From the NCBI GenBank assembly GCA_947629415.1, contig CANRDP010000006.1, forward strand, positions 1-52,413: a DNA stretch of 52,413 nucleotides. Reading direction: 5' to 3'. The stretch comes from an uncultured Bacilli bacterium. GTDB taxonomy: Bacteria > Bacillota_I > Bacilli_A > RFN20 > CAG-449. Under the pieces are notes generated by a model. That model did not search any database and had not been told where the DNA came from. It saw nothing but the letters and a program-made list of their open reading frames with translations. Positions 8,375 to 17,181 of the stretch are shown one piece after another. The position numbers and the translations under genes are program-made. Every line of letters begins with the position of its first letter. Position 1 is the first letter of the stretch.

Positions 8375-9226
8375 TTATAAAATATTTGTTAGCTTCATAT
8401 AAACTTTTTGCGAATCAAATTTTAACATTTCATTTTGCAATGCTTTTAAATTTGTAGATAAAGCAAAAATAGAACTTCCCGATCCGGACATCAGAGATAA
8501 AGGAAAACCATCTTGTATCAATTGATTTTTTATTTTTCCTATTTCCGGGATCAATTGAATAGCCGGTTTTTCCAATTGATTTATCATTTCTTCTTTGATC
8601 CAAGTTTCATTTCCTTTTTCAAGCCCTTGAATCAGCCGATCGATATCGGATTTTTGTTCTTGCTCCATTTGATCAAATAAAGTGTAAGCTTCTTTTGTTT
8701 GAACTCCCATCTGGGGTTTAATAATAAGACAATTATAATGTTCTTTTATCGAAAAGAATTCCAATTGTTCTCCGATTCCTCGGCATCTTGCCGGTTGATT
8801 AAACAAAGCAAAAGGAACATCGGCCCCGACTTCTTTTCCTATGGCAATCAATTCTTCTTTTGACGGATATATTTTCATCATTTGCAAAATAGTCTTTATT
8901 ACCGCCGCGGCATCCGCCGATCCACCACCTAATCCCGCACATAAAGGTATTTTTTTATGTACATGAATTCGAAATTTTTTTTGGATATGAAAATGATCTT
9001 TCACGATACGAAAAGCTTTGAATGTAAGATTGGATTCATCGCTTGGTAAAGAAAGATCATCCGAAGTAATTACCGTTCCGACATCGGAAGACAAAAAATC
9101 AAAATCAATACGATCATGTAATTCTAAAGGTAACATGACCATATCGATATCATGATAATTATCTTCACGTTTTTCTTTCACATTAAGGGCTAAATTGATT
9201 TTGGCGTGTGCCTTCACTGAAATCAT
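8375..9226 (-). CDS. ispE: 4-diphosphocytidyl-2-C-methyl-D-erythritol kinase
   Basis: A 283-residue GHMP-family kinase of the non-mevalonate (MEP) isoprenoid pathway. It phosphorylates CDP-ME at the 2-hydroxyl. The N-terminal substrate motif (KAHAKINLALNV), the ATP-binding loop (PLCAGLGGGSADAAA, about residues 95-109) and the third GHMP motif (SLMSGSGSSIFAL, near the C-terminus) are all present. The ATG at 9226 is chosen because of TGGAGG ten bases upstream; a longer in-frame reading would start at 9283. It overlaps the end of yabG by 44 bases, so translation is probably coupled. Confidence 0.94.
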   Translation of the reverse strand: MISVKAHAKINLALNVKEKREDNYHDIDMVMLPLELHDRIDFDFLSSDVGTVITSDDLSLPSDESNLTFKAFRIVKDHFHIQKKFRIHVHKKIPLCAGLGGGSADAAAVIKTILQMMKIYPSKEELIAIGKEVGADVPFALFNQPARCRGIGEQLEFFSIKEHYNCLIIKPQMGVQTKEAYTLFDQMEQEQKSDIDRLIQGLEKGNETWIKEEMINQLEKPAIQLIPEIGKIKNQLIQDGFPLSLMSGSGSSIFALSTNLKALQNEMLKFDSQKVYMKLTNIL

Positions 9227-10007
9227 TCTTTGCCGTTCCTCCAAAGAAATTTCTTCGCGCTTTTCCGCGCGTGTCGATACCACCCATTTCCTTTGAAATT
9301 GTTGCTTTCAATATAGAATCCACTTCCACATATTCACTTACACGAATAGAAGCAATAGAAGCCGCAACAATAATCGGATCTAATAAATGAATGTTTTTTC
9401 TTTGCGGCGATGAAGCAAAATTTGCTCCGGATTCAATCAATGCTTCATAGTTACTTTGACACGCACCTGCAATAATAACCAAAGCATCTTTATCCTTAAA
9501 AAAAGCACGTGCTTCTTGCACCGCTAAAACAAAATTATACGAATTTCGATAGGTTGTCAAGTCGTTCGATTTATCTTCTTCATTTGTTTGCATCCCGTCA
9601 TGACCTGTCAAAACCAAAATATCATACGTATCTTTCATTAAAAGATCTTTGACTGCAAAAGGCATATCTTTTTCTTTTACATAATATCCCGTAGCCTTAA
9701 TATTATAAAATGTATATGCCTCCATGGCCTTTCGTAAATAATGCACATCGCCATCCAAATGTAAAACTTTTCCTCGTATTAAAGTGGAATCGATTTGAAT
9801 CGGTAAAGAAGGTAAGGTAATTTGAATTTTTTCTTTTTTTTCTAAAACCAAATCTTCTTCATCCGCATCCGCATAAAGACGCAATTCTTCTCCTCGTAAT
9901 ATAACTTTCTTCTTATAAAATCCGACAATACAAAACCGCAAATCATTGTGATGGGATTTTCTTGTAACAATATCACCGATTTTCAAGTCGCTCACCGTTT
10001 TATACAT
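9183..10007 (-). CDS. yabG: YabG-type sporulation-specific protease
   Basis: A 274-residue homologue of YabG, the protease that processes spore coat proteins in Bacillus and SpoIVA/CspBA in Clostridioides. Family blocks are visible: KIGDIVTRKS at the N-terminus, VLHLDGD (about residue 83), VLTGHDGMQ with the His, FVLAVQEAR, and IIAGACQSNYEALI with the Cys, then GANFASSP and the C-terminal GGIDTRG. The His and Cys fit the reported cysteine-protease catalytic pair. The ATG at 10007 is used; the two codons before it begin with TTG. The rnmV-rsmA-yabG-ispE order is that of Bacillus. Presence of yabG argues for an endospore programme or its recent loss. Confidence 0.9.
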   Translation of the reverse strand: MYKTVSDLKIGDIVTRKSHHNDLRFCIVGFYKKKVILRGEELRLYADADEEDLVLEKKEKIQITLPSLPIQIDSTLIRGKVLHLDGDVHYLRKAMEAYTFYNIKATGYYVKEKDMPFAVKDLLMKDTYDILVLTGHDGMQTNEEDKSNDLTTYRNSYNFVLAVQEARAFFKDKDALVIIAGACQSNYEALIESGANFASSPQRKNIHLLDPIIVAASIASIRVSEYVEVDSILKATISKEMGGIDTRGKARRNFFGGTAKNDFSEGTRQNQFSP

Positions 10008-10019
10008 ATGCAATTTTTT

Positions 10020-10832
10020 TTAAATCGCTCGTAAAACGTTATAAAGTTTCAAAAAATCTTCCAACCGCATTTCTTCGGGGCGAATATTCTCCGGAAGTTG
10101 CAATTCTTTTAATATTTTTAAAAGAAAATCTTTTTCATATTTTGATACAAAATTATTTACCAGTGTTTTTCTTCTTAAAAGAAAACATTGCTTCAGAAAA
10201 CGTAAAAAGTCTTTCCCTTCTTTTTTTTCAGAATCGGAAAAGAAGGAATATACCAAAGAATCCACATGAGGGGAAGGATAAAACGATGTACGTAAAACCT
10301 TTTTTTCTTTTTGTAGTTTTCCTTTATATTCCAAAAAACAAGATAAAGGTGAACTGTTTTTCGAATGTGATCCGGCCTCTAATCTCGTAGACACCTCTTT
10401 TTGTACCATAAAAACAAAAATCGATAAATCTTCTATCTCCGTCAAAACTTTTTCTAAGATTCTCGTTGTTTCTTGATAAGGTAAATCGGAAATAACCTTA
10501 GAAAAAGATAATTCTTCTTTTTTTGCTTTTAAAAAATTTCGTTCGATTAAATGGAAGGTCGGATAAATAGAAAATGTCTTGTTTAAATGCACACACATTT
10601 TTTTATCAATTTCGTAACAAAAAACTTCTGCGCCTTGTTTTAATAAAATTTCCGTCAACGCTCCTAGCCCCGGTCCGATTTCCAACACTCTTTTATTTTT
10701 AATTTCGCCTAAAAAAGTAACGATATCTCTTGCCACATCTTCTTCAATCAAAAAGTTTTGTGAAAAATTTTTTTTAGGAAAAATATTTTCCTCTGTCAAT
10801 GTTTTCATTACATATTCTTTACTTGCAATCAT
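10020..10832 (-). CDS. rsmA: 16S rRNA (adenine1518-N6/adenine1519-N6)-dimethyltransferase
   Basis: A 270-residue KsgA/RsmA enzyme. It dimethylates two adjacent adenines near the 3' end of 16S rRNA during 30S maturation. Visible motifs are the N-terminal SQNFLIEED, SAM motif I (VLEIGPGLGALTE, about residues 49-61) and the acidic end of motif II (YEID). Motif IV reads SDLPY rather than the usual ANLPY, so the catalytic-loop Asn is Asp. The start has GGAG eight bases upstream and overlaps the end of rnmV by 14 bases. Confidence 0.92.
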   Translation of the reverse strand: MIASKEYVMKTLTEENIFPKKNFSQNFLIEEDVARDIVTFLGEIKNKRVLEIGPGLGALTEILLKQGAEVFCYEIDKKMCVHLNKTFSIYPTFHLIERNFLKAKKEELSFSKVISDLPYQETTRILEKVLTEIEDLSIFVFMVQKEVSTRLEAGSHSKNSSPLSCFLEYKGKLQKEKKVLRTSFYPSPHVDSLVYSFFSDSEKKEGKDFLRFLKQCFLLRRKTLVNNFVSKYEKDFLLKILKELQLPENIRPEEMRLEDFLKLYNVLRAI

Positions 10833-11358
10833 AAAAATTCTCCAGTGATTTTTTTAAGGATTCTTTTGTTACTCCTAATGCATTTAATCGCTTCAATAAT
10901 GTCTTGGCATTACAATGTCCGATGTTATAAAAATTTGTTAAAAAATATCTTCTTTTTTTTGCCAGATTTCCATAAGTTAAATTTAATTCCATTAAATCTT
11001 GAAAAACAAGAGTTTCTTGGCTTTTTTCATCTGTTTCCTTTATAAAAGACAATGCTTTCAAAAGCTCTTCTTCCCGGCATTCGCAAACCCCTAATTTTTT
11101 TCCGTTGGATGCAAACTCTTTTCGAATGTATAAATGTTTCACCAATGGTGCCGATTGGATAATTTTCGCTCGTATTTTTTCTCCGTTATAATCCGGATCT
11201 GTCAAGACATAAATCGGTCTTTTTTGCGACAAGTCACGGATATACAAAATTGTTTCACGTGAAACTTCCGAACCGTTTGTTATAATGAATTCCGCATCAA
11301 TCAATTGTTGCAATCGAATGACATCTGTTTTACCTTCTACAACCAAGACGGGTTTCAT
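10819..11358 (-). CDS. rnmV: Ribonuclease M5
   Basis: A 179-residue TOPRIM-domain nuclease that matures 5S rRNA. TOPRIM motifs are VVEGKTDV (about residues 5-12) and LTDPDYNGEKIR (about 57-68). The start at 11358 overlaps the tatD stop as ATGA, so the longer reading from 11385 is not needed. The neighbour pair rnmV-rsmA is conserved in Bacillota. Confidence 0.93.
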   Translation of the reverse strand: MKPVLVVEGKTDVIRLQQLIDAEFIITNGSEVSRETILYIRDLSQKRPIYVLTDPDYNGEKIRAKIIQSAPLVKHLYIRKEFASNGKKLGVCECREEELLKALSFIKETDEKSQETLVFQDLMELNLTYGNLAKKRRYFLTNFYNIGHCNAKTLLKRLNALGVTKESLKKSLENFYDCK

Positions 11359-12134
11359 GATTCCGACACTCCGAAAAAACGACATGCATTGTCAAATAAG
11401 GTCTTTTCGATTTCTTTTTCATCCATATTTCTTAAATGAGCAATTTCCCGAACAATCTCGATAATATATGCCGGTTCATTCCTTTTTCCTCGGTAAGGAA
11501 CCGGAGCTAAATACGGCGAATCCGTTTCGACCAACAAACGATCCAAAGGTACTTTTTTTGCCACTTCTTTTGGAGTAATGGCATTTTTAAAAGTAACCGG
11601 TCCTCCCAATGAGATAAAACATCCCAACTGAAGAAAAGGCTCTATCATTTCACAAGAAAAGGAATAACAATGCAGAATTGCCCCTTTCTCAGGGCGATAT
11701 TCTTTTAATATTCGGTAAATGCTTTCACATGCATCTCTTCCATGAATGGAAAGAGGAAGATGATATCGATTCGCTAATTTTATTTGCTCGATAAAAAACA
11801 TTTCCTGTTCTTTTAATTGTCCCGGATCTTTTTCCCAATGATGATCCAATCCGATTTCTCCGATTGCTTTTATTGCTTTATCCGAAAGTAATTTTTCTAT
11901 TTCACCAAGTGTTTTTTCTAAGTCACACCCATGACATTCACAAGGAAAAATACCGACCGCGCCATAAAAATCCGGATCTTTTTTAATCATTTCCACTGTC
12001 GCTAAAGAATTTTTTAAATTATCACCGAGAATCAAAAATTTTTGAACTCCGTTTTTTCGTGCTCTTTTTATCATAGCATCGAAATCCTTTTGAAAGCTTT
12101 CATCGAATAAATGACAATGAGTATCAAAAATCAT
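11355..12134 (-). CDS. tatD: TatD family metal-dependent hydrolase / DNase
   Basis: A 259-residue TIM-barrel hydrolase (YabD/TatD). Metal-binding motifs are in order: FDTHCHL (residues 3-9), GEIGLDHHW (about 91-99), IHGRDA (about 127), ILHCYSF (about 153) and VETDSPYLAPVPYRG (about 203-217). Family members are 3'-5' exonucleases acting on DNA or RNA. It lies one base after mnmE and overlaps rnmV, so it is inside the operon. In Bacillus the order yabD-yabE-rnmV-ksgA places tatD near the same genes. Confidence 0.92.
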   Translation of the reverse strand: MIFDTHCHLFDESFQKDFDAMIKRARKNGVQKFLILGDNLKNSLATVEMIKKDPDFYGAVGIFPCECHGCDLEKTLGEIEKLLSDKAIKAIGEIGLDHHWEKDPGQLKEQEMFFIEQIKLANRYHLPLSIHGRDACESIYRILKEYRPEKGAILHCYSFSCEMIEPFLQLGCFISLGGPVTFKNAITPKEVAKKVPLDRLLVETDSPYLAPVPYRGKRNEPAYIIEIVREIAHLRNMDEKEIEKTLFDNACRFFGVSES

Positions 12135-12135
12135 C

Positions 12136-13449
12136 TTATTTTCCTACACAAAAACGAGAAAATACTTCTTCTTCCAAATCCGGGGAAGTCGTTTCTCCCA
12201 AAATACGTTTCAAAGCATCATAAGCACTTTTGATATAAACGGCTATCAAATCTATCGGTAAAAGCGTAAGTTCTTCTAAAGCTTTTTTTAAATTCTCTTG
12301 CATTTCTTCCAATAATCCGATTTCTCTTGAAGAACATAAACTGGGAGTTAGTGTTTCTTGAAGCTGATATCTTTTTCTCAATTCTTCTTTCAAAGGTTCA
12401 ATTGCACCATTTTTTGCGGAAATGCATATTCCCTCTTCTTTTTTCGGATCAAGATCCATTTTATTATAAACGATAAGATATGGTTTGTTCTCAATCATAT
12501 TTTGAATATTTTTTTCTTCTTCGTCCATTTCCTCATGCCGATCTCTTACAAAAAGAATCAGATCTGCTTCTTCTATTGCTTCCTGTGCTTTTTTTATTCC
12601 CATGGATTCGACAAAATCTTCGGATTCATGAATTCCCGCGGTATCTTTAAAAGAAAAAAGCATTCCGTCCAAATTTACTTCGCCTTCCACAATATCTCTT
12701 GTCGTCCCGGGAATTTCCGTGACAATCGCTTTATTTTCTCCTATAAAGGCATTGAACAAAGATGATTTTCCCACATTTGGTTTTCCAACAAGGACAACAT
12801 GTATTCCTTTTAATATATCCTGTGCTTTTTTAGCTTTTGTTAACAGTTGTTGAATTTCATTAAGAATTTTTTTTGAAAGCATTTCGATTTTTTTTGTATT
12901 TACTACTTCAATATCTTCATATTCGGGATAATCGATATTGACTTCGATATTGGCCAAAAGATCCGCTAAAAGATCTTTCATTGGTACCAATGAATCGGAC
13001 ACTTCTCCTTTCAAGGCAAAAAGACTAAGCCTTTTTTGTTCTTCTGTTTTTGCATCAATCAAAGCCAAAACACTTTCCGCTTGAACTAAATCCATTTTTC
13101 CGTGATAAAATGCACGTGCCGTGTATTCGCCTCTTTCCGCCAAACGAATCCCTCGAGCAATACAAGTGGAAAGAATTTGATTCACAATAAGCATCGATCC
13201 ATGGCATGAAATTTCAATCAAATCTTCACCCGTATAAGAGTTCGGACCTTTGTAATAAACAAAAATAACTTCATCTATTACATCTTTTTCCAAATTTAAA
13301 AAATCACAAAAAATAGCTTTCCGTGGTTCTATTTTTTGTTTTGTTTTCAATAAATCCTTTATTTGATCTAAAGCATTTTCCCCGGATATACGAATCAGGG
13401 CAAGTGCTGCTTTTATCGGTGCCGTTGCTAAAGATATAATACTATCCAT
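12136..13449 (-). CDS. mnmE: tRNA uridine-5-carboxymethylaminomethyl modification GTPase
   Basis: A 437-residue MnmE/TrmE. With MnmG it makes cmnm5U34 in tRNAs reading NNA/NNG codons. It shows an N-terminal folate-binding domain, a G domain with G1 GKPNVGKSS (about residues 218-226), G3 DTAGIHES and G4 YNKMD, and the C-terminal FCVGK motif with the essential Cys. Translation is coupled to the upstream AroB-like gene: that stop and this start share a base (TAATG), with AAAGGA as ribosome site. mnmG is not in the window; in many Bacillota mnmE instead sits beside jag. Confidence 0.95.
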   Translation of the reverse strand: MDSIISLATAPIKAALALIRISGENALDQIKDLLKTKQKIEPRKAIFCDFLNLEKDVIDEVIFVYYKGPNSYTGEDLIEISCHGSMLIVNQILSTCIARGIRLAERGEYTARAFYHGKMDLVQAESVLALIDAKTEEQKRLSLFALKGEVSDSLVPMKDLLADLLANIEVNIDYPEYEDIEVVNTKKIEMLSKKILNEIQQLLTKAKKAQDILKGIHVVLVGKPNVGKSSLFNAFIGENKAIVTEIPGTTRDIVEGEVNLDGMLFSFKDTAGIHESEDFVESMGIKKAQEAIEEADLILFVRDRHEEMDEEEKNIQNMIENKPYLIVYNKMDLDPKKEEGICISAKNGAIEPLKEELRKRYQLQETLTPSLCSSREIGLLEEMQENLKKALEELTLLPIDLIAVYIKSAYDALKRILGETTSPDLEEEVFSRFCVGK

Positions 13450-14471
13450 TATTGTTTTCCTTTTGGAAGCAAATCCATAAATTCTTGTATCGTTCCTTTC
13501 TTCTTCTCGAAAGTACCGACAACATCGATATCAAAATAATCTATTTTTTGCTCTTGATTTAACATACGATTTAAGCAATTTTTTACATAATAATCCGGGA
13601 CTCTTTTATACAAATCCATCGTTACTCCCAATTTTTTGGAAACCTTCAATAAATCTTTATAAAGAAATTTCTTTTGCAACAACAATAAAAGAGCGGATAA
13701 TATCGTTTCTCCTTTTAATAATGGATTTCTTTCAAATACATAACTTTCTCCGATTTCATTAAAAGGATAACCGATTTCCCAAGCACAAGGCTCTTTTCGA
13801 AATAATTCTCCCGATTCGATAAAATTTTTCTTAACGAAAAGACTACGATAGCAAATTATTGGTAAATCTTCCGGTGTAATCCTGTCCATTAAGAACATAT
13901 CATAAAGTTGAACATCCTGAAAAATTCCTGCTCTTAAAGCCGGAGCAAGACCGGTTTTATAATATCTCGGGGATAGAGTTTTGCATAAATCTGGGTCCAT
14001 AATCACCATTTTCGGTGTTTTATATGTTCCTATAACTTGAGCAAAATCTCCAATATCAACATCATTTTTTTCTCCTAGATAACAATCCGTCATGCCCAAA
14101 GTAGAGGTCGGAATGGTGATAAAATCCATTCCTCCTTGATAAATTGAGGCTAGAAAAGCACCAAAATGTATAATTCGTTGTCCCCCGAAGACAAGGAGCT
14201 GATCTCGGCAAGTAAAATTTAAATTTGCCATTTTTCCAATAACGTTTTGCAACAAACGTATCATACTTTTTTTCGTTTCGTTTTCCGCAAGAAAAACAGA
14301 TGCATTCTTAAATTGTTTTTTCACCATTTCGATGATAGAAGGATCCAAATGATTATCGGCCAAAATAAAGGTTCTTTTCGTGACATCACACAAAGCAAAA
14401 AGACGATAAATATTTCCCGAAAGAATATGAATCGTACATGTTTGATTATTTGAAGATATCGTTAATTCCAT
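13449..14471 (-). CDS. Divergent 3-dehydroquinate synthase-like protein, metal ligands lost
   Basis: A 340-residue protein with the AroB-family fold. The central part aligns with the AroB blocks: GGQRIIHFGAFLAS, DFITIPTSTLGMTD, EKNDVDIGDFAQVIGTYKTPKMV and YKTGLAPALRAGI. All three expected metal ligands are replaced: Glu in the SGLAEVIKYG block is Pro, the His of the FGHTFGHAIE block is Tyr, and the His of HGEAV is Lys. It is probably not a normal DHQ synthase; a pseudo-enzyme or a new activity are both possible. The ATG at 14471 has AAGGAG eight bases upstream. It is first in the run leading to mnmE and overlaps it by one base. Confidence 0.7.
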   Translation of the reverse strand: MELTISSNNQTCTIHILSGNIYRLFALCDVTKRTFILADNHLDPSIIEMVKKQFKNASVFLAENETKKSMIRLLQNVIGKMANLNFTCRDQLLVFGGQRIIHFGAFLASIYQGGMDFITIPTSTLGMTDCYLGEKNDVDIGDFAQVIGTYKTPKMVIMDPDLCKTLSPRYYKTGLAPALRAGIFQDVQLYDMFLMDRITPEDLPIICYRSLFVKKNFIESGELFRKEPCAWEIGYPFNEIGESYVFERNPLLKGETILSALLLLLQKKFLYKDLLKVSKKLGVTMDLYKRVPDYYVKNCLNRMLNQEQKIDYFDIDVVGTFEKKKGTIQEFMDLLPKGKQ

Positions 14472-14612
14472 AGTTTGCTCCTTCAAAAATACGATACACA
14501 TATTTATTAAAAAATACAAGTTTCTCTCTCTGCATTTTTTGGAAAAATTCCCGAAAAAAGTAATACAAAATGTACTTTTTCTTTTTTTACAATGAAAAAG
14601 AAAAAGATTCTA

Positions 14613-14645
14613 TTAAAAAAATACATAAAGTTTTACCTTTATGCA
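14613..14645 (-). terminator. Terminator of the rpmH-CBS operon
   Basis: On the minus strand GCATAAAG pairs with CTTTATGT (plus-strand 14637-14644 and 14623-14630), followed by ATTTTTTTAATA. The stem begins in the last codons of the CBS gene. The 140 bases between here and 14471 are T/A-rich and should hold the promoter of the aroB-like/mnmE run; no clear hexamers were seen. Confidence 0.75.
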
Positions 14646-15067
14646 TCTTTTTCTTTATCGTTTACTTTCATATATTGCTTATATAAATGCATGATGACAT
14701 CTTTTCTTTTAACAATTCCCATATAAATTCCCCGGTCATCTACCAAAGGAATAAAATTTTGTTTCAAAGACATATCAATAACATCTTTTACTTCCGCATC
14801 ATTTTTTAAAGCTTCATAAGGACGATATTTTTCAATAACCGATAAGGGTATTTTTTCTGCTTCCTGAAAATTAAAATTTTGCTTATTTTTTATGTAACGA
14901 AGAATATCTCCTTCCGAAATTGTGGAAACATATTTCCCCGAAGAATCCAGAAGAGGAATCACCGTAAATTTTCGATAATCCATCTTTTCCAATGCTTGAC
15001 GAATCGTAGATGTCTCTTCAAGATAGGATGTTTGATTTTTCGGAGTTAAAAGTTGTACAAGTTTCAC
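14639..15067 (-). CDS. Tandem CBS-domain protein
   Basis: A 142-residue protein made of one CBS pair (about residues 5-65 and 75-135). Such pairs usually bind adenine nucleotides such as AMP, ATP or c-di-AMP. It resembles stand-alone CBS proteins of Bacillota (CbpB/YkuL type), some of which bind c-di-AMP and tune the stringent response; that role is inference from architecture. It lies 2 bases after khpB at the end of the rpmH operon and ends at a terminator. Confidence 0.75.
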   Translation of the reverse strand: MKLVQLLTPKNQTSYLEETSTIRQALEKMDYRKFTVIPLLDSSGKYVSTISEGDILRYIKNKQNFNFQEAEKIPLSVIEKYRPYEALKNDAEVKDVIDMSLKQNFIPLVDDRGIYMGIVKRKDVIMHLYKQYMKVNDKEKDA

Positions 15068-15069
15068 TT

Positions 15070-15690
15070 TTAATTTTCTTCCTCTTTTTCATTTACTTTA
15101 TCGTTATCTTCAACATAAAGAATATTAATTTGACGGTTCTTGCCGAATCCACGTGATTCGGTTTTAATATTCGGCATTCCGGTTAAGGCATTATGAACCG
15201 CTCTACGTTCATCCGCAGTCATCGGATCCAATGTGGCATCCACATGCGTTTTTTGTACTTCGTGTGCAATTTTTTTTGCAAAAGAACATATTTTTGCATA
15301 TTTTTCTTCTTTATAATCCGAGACATTTAATAAAACACGATATCTTTTTTGGAAATGATTATTTACCGCTGTTCGGACCAATTCATTCAAAGCTTGTAAA
15401 GATACACCGTTTTTTCCAATCAAAATAGGATTTCTTTCACTTTCAATTTTCAAATTAATGATATCGTCTTTTAGTGTCGGTTGAACACGAGCATCAAATC
15501 CAAGCGCGGCAATACCATCGATAATATACTTCTGCGCATATTCAATAACATCGACGATTGTGTAAACTTCGATTTCCACCGCTTCTTCGTTTTCAGAAAC
15601 AACATAATAAGTTAATTCTTCAACCGGAGTATTTTCACCTTCTGCAGCATTTTTTAATGCTTCTTCTCTATCTTTTCCTAAATACAACAT
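15070..15690 (-). CDS. khpB: RNA-binding protein KhpB (Jag)
   Basis: A 206-residue protein with the Jag-N domain (about residues 2-50), a KH domain with the GKNG loop (ILIGKNGVSLQALNEL, about 93-108) and an R3H domain (MTADERRAVHNAL, about 157-169). KhpB partners KhpA and binds many transcripts, affecting cell division and elongation. It follows yidC directly, the standard arrangement in Bacillota. The tail is highly acidic. Confidence 0.92.
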   Translation of the reverse strand: MLYLGKDREEALKNAAEGENTPVEELTYYVVSENEEAVEIEVYTIVDVIEYAQKYIIDGIAALGFDARVQPTLKDDIINLKIESERNPILIGKNGVSLQALNELVRTAVNNHFQKRYRVLLNVSDYKEEKYAKICSFAKKIAHEVQKTHVDATLDPMTADERRAVHNALTGMPNIKTESRGFGKNRQINILYVEDNDKVNEKEEEN

Positions 15691-15702
15691 CTTCCTTCTC
15701 CT

Positions 15703-17181
15703 TTATTTTGTTTTATACTTAGCATACGATGTCTTTTTCTCTCTTTTTCTTTTGGTAATTTGTCGAATTACTAAAGATTGCACAAGAGAAATAATCGCAG
15801 CGATAAACCAATAAATCGCCATACCAACAGGGAGAGTGAATCCCATAACGATAATCATTACCATCATGATATTACTTACCATATTCATTTGTTTTTGGCT
15901 TTGCTCTTGAGCTGGATTTTTACCTAAATTCGGTGCTTTTTTTGCATCTTTTTTATTTAACATTGTAGGTAATTTTACCGAAAGAACCTGCATAACGGAC
16001 ATAATAACGAATAAAAGAATCGCCGTGACATTTCCGCTGAGAATTTCATTATTCATCAAAGAACCTAAACTTAATGCAAAATGTTCTTGCGTAGCAAATA
16101 ATGTATCTACCTTTAAAACCGCTGAACCGGACATAGCACCCCAAACCGCAATAAAAATCGGGAATTGAACAATCAGAACAAACAACATTGAAAAGGGATT
16201 TACTTTATATTTTTTATATAAAGCCATTTGTTCCTGCGCCATTTGATTCTTTTGATAATCATTGGTATTGGCATTCGGATATTTCGCCTGGATTGCCATA
16301 AGTTCCGGTTGCATTTCCTGCATTCTCGTTTGCGACATTGTCGATCGGAAAGTAACCAGTAATAGGAAGCCTCGTACAATAATGGTAACGATAAAAATAG
16401 AAAGAATAGCACCCCATGCTCCTAATCCAAACATTGTATAAAAACTATGAATTAACCAAGCAATCGGATACTCGATAAGGCCTTCAATCAAACCGATTCC
16501 AAAGGCATCACCCCAGGATTTACCTTCTAATTGTACTCCGCTATATATACCGTCTGTTGGGGTAATACATGCCGTAGTTTCTGCTAAAGATTCTTCCATT
16601 CTCGATTTATATGCATTTAAAAATCCATCACTTGGTAAATCATCAACACTTAAGAGTATCGTTTTTTCTCCAACAATTACATCTTCTTTTGCGTATACTT
16701 TTTGCTTTGCCGCTTTTGTCCAAGAATCGAAATTATACCAGAGTGTTTGTGCGATATCATCACTATTCTCATCATGACCCGCATATTTGATACACGCATA
16801 ATATGTTGATTTTGAAAAAGGAATCGATTCATTTTTCACATTCGTTCCTTCCGCGGTTTTCAGTTCTTCGACCGAGTATTGTTTCAACATTTTTCCACCG
16901 AAAAGTTCGGTATTTATCGCTCCGTCATGAATTGCATAGTAATAAACGTTTTCTTCTATGTAATTCATATAATTTTCCGTAGGAAGAACATACCCATCTA
17001 CCGAAAGTTGTTGTGAAATTCTTTCTACTTGCGTCATCTCTTTTTCATTGTAAGTTGTCTTGGCTACTTCATAATTTGCGATAATGTTGGCACGATCTTT
17101 ATTGGAACAAAAACTTTGTGTACAACTGGCAAGAGCAAATAAAGCAAATACGAATCCAAAGATCTTAATTGTTTTTTTCAT
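15703..17181 (-). CDS. yidC: Membrane protein insertase YidC (lipoprotein form)
   Basis: A 492-residue YidC/Oxa1/SpoIIIJ insertase. It begins with a lipoprotein signal (lipobox LASC, Cys about residue 20). An extracytoplasmic domain of about 200 residues follows, longer than in Bacillus YidC (about 260 residues in all). The insertase core starts near residue 235, with the conserved intramembrane Arg in TIIVRGFLL, a cytoplasmic hairpin (MQEMQPELMAIQAKYPN), and further membrane segments to a basic C-terminus. The enlarged outer domain is unusual for a Gram-positive-type YidC. The start overlaps rnpA by 17 bases. Confidence 0.93.
   Translation of the reverse strand: MKKTIKIFGFVFALFALASCTQSFCSNKDRANIIANYEVAKTTYNEKEMTQVERISQQLSVDGYVLPTENYMNYIEENVYYYAIHDGAINTELFGGKMLKQYSVEELKTAEGTNVKNESIPFSKSTYYACIKYAGHDENSDDIAQTLWYNFDSWTKAAKQKVYAKEDVIVGEKTILLSVDDLPSDGFLNAYKSRMEESLAETTACITPTDGIYSGVQLEGKSWGDAFGIGLIEGLIEYPIAWLIHSFYTMFGLGAWGAILSIFIVTIIVRGFLLLVTFRSTMSQTRMQEMQPELMAIQAKYPNANTNDYQKNQMAQEQMALYKKYKVNPFSMLFVLIVQFPIFIAVWGAMSGSAVLKVDTLFATQEHFALSLGSLMNNEILSGNVTAILLFVIMSVMQVLSVKLPTMLNKKDAKKAPNLGKNPAQEQSQKQMNMVSNIMMVMIIVMGFTLPVGMAIYWFIAAIISLVQSLVIRQITKRKREKKTSYAKYKTK

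Noticed and set aside
12358-12765. 135-codon open frame antisense to mnmE
   Set aside because: It is very Phe/Ile rich, has no ribosome site and lies wholly opposite a conserved enzyme gene; the A-rich sense strand explains it.
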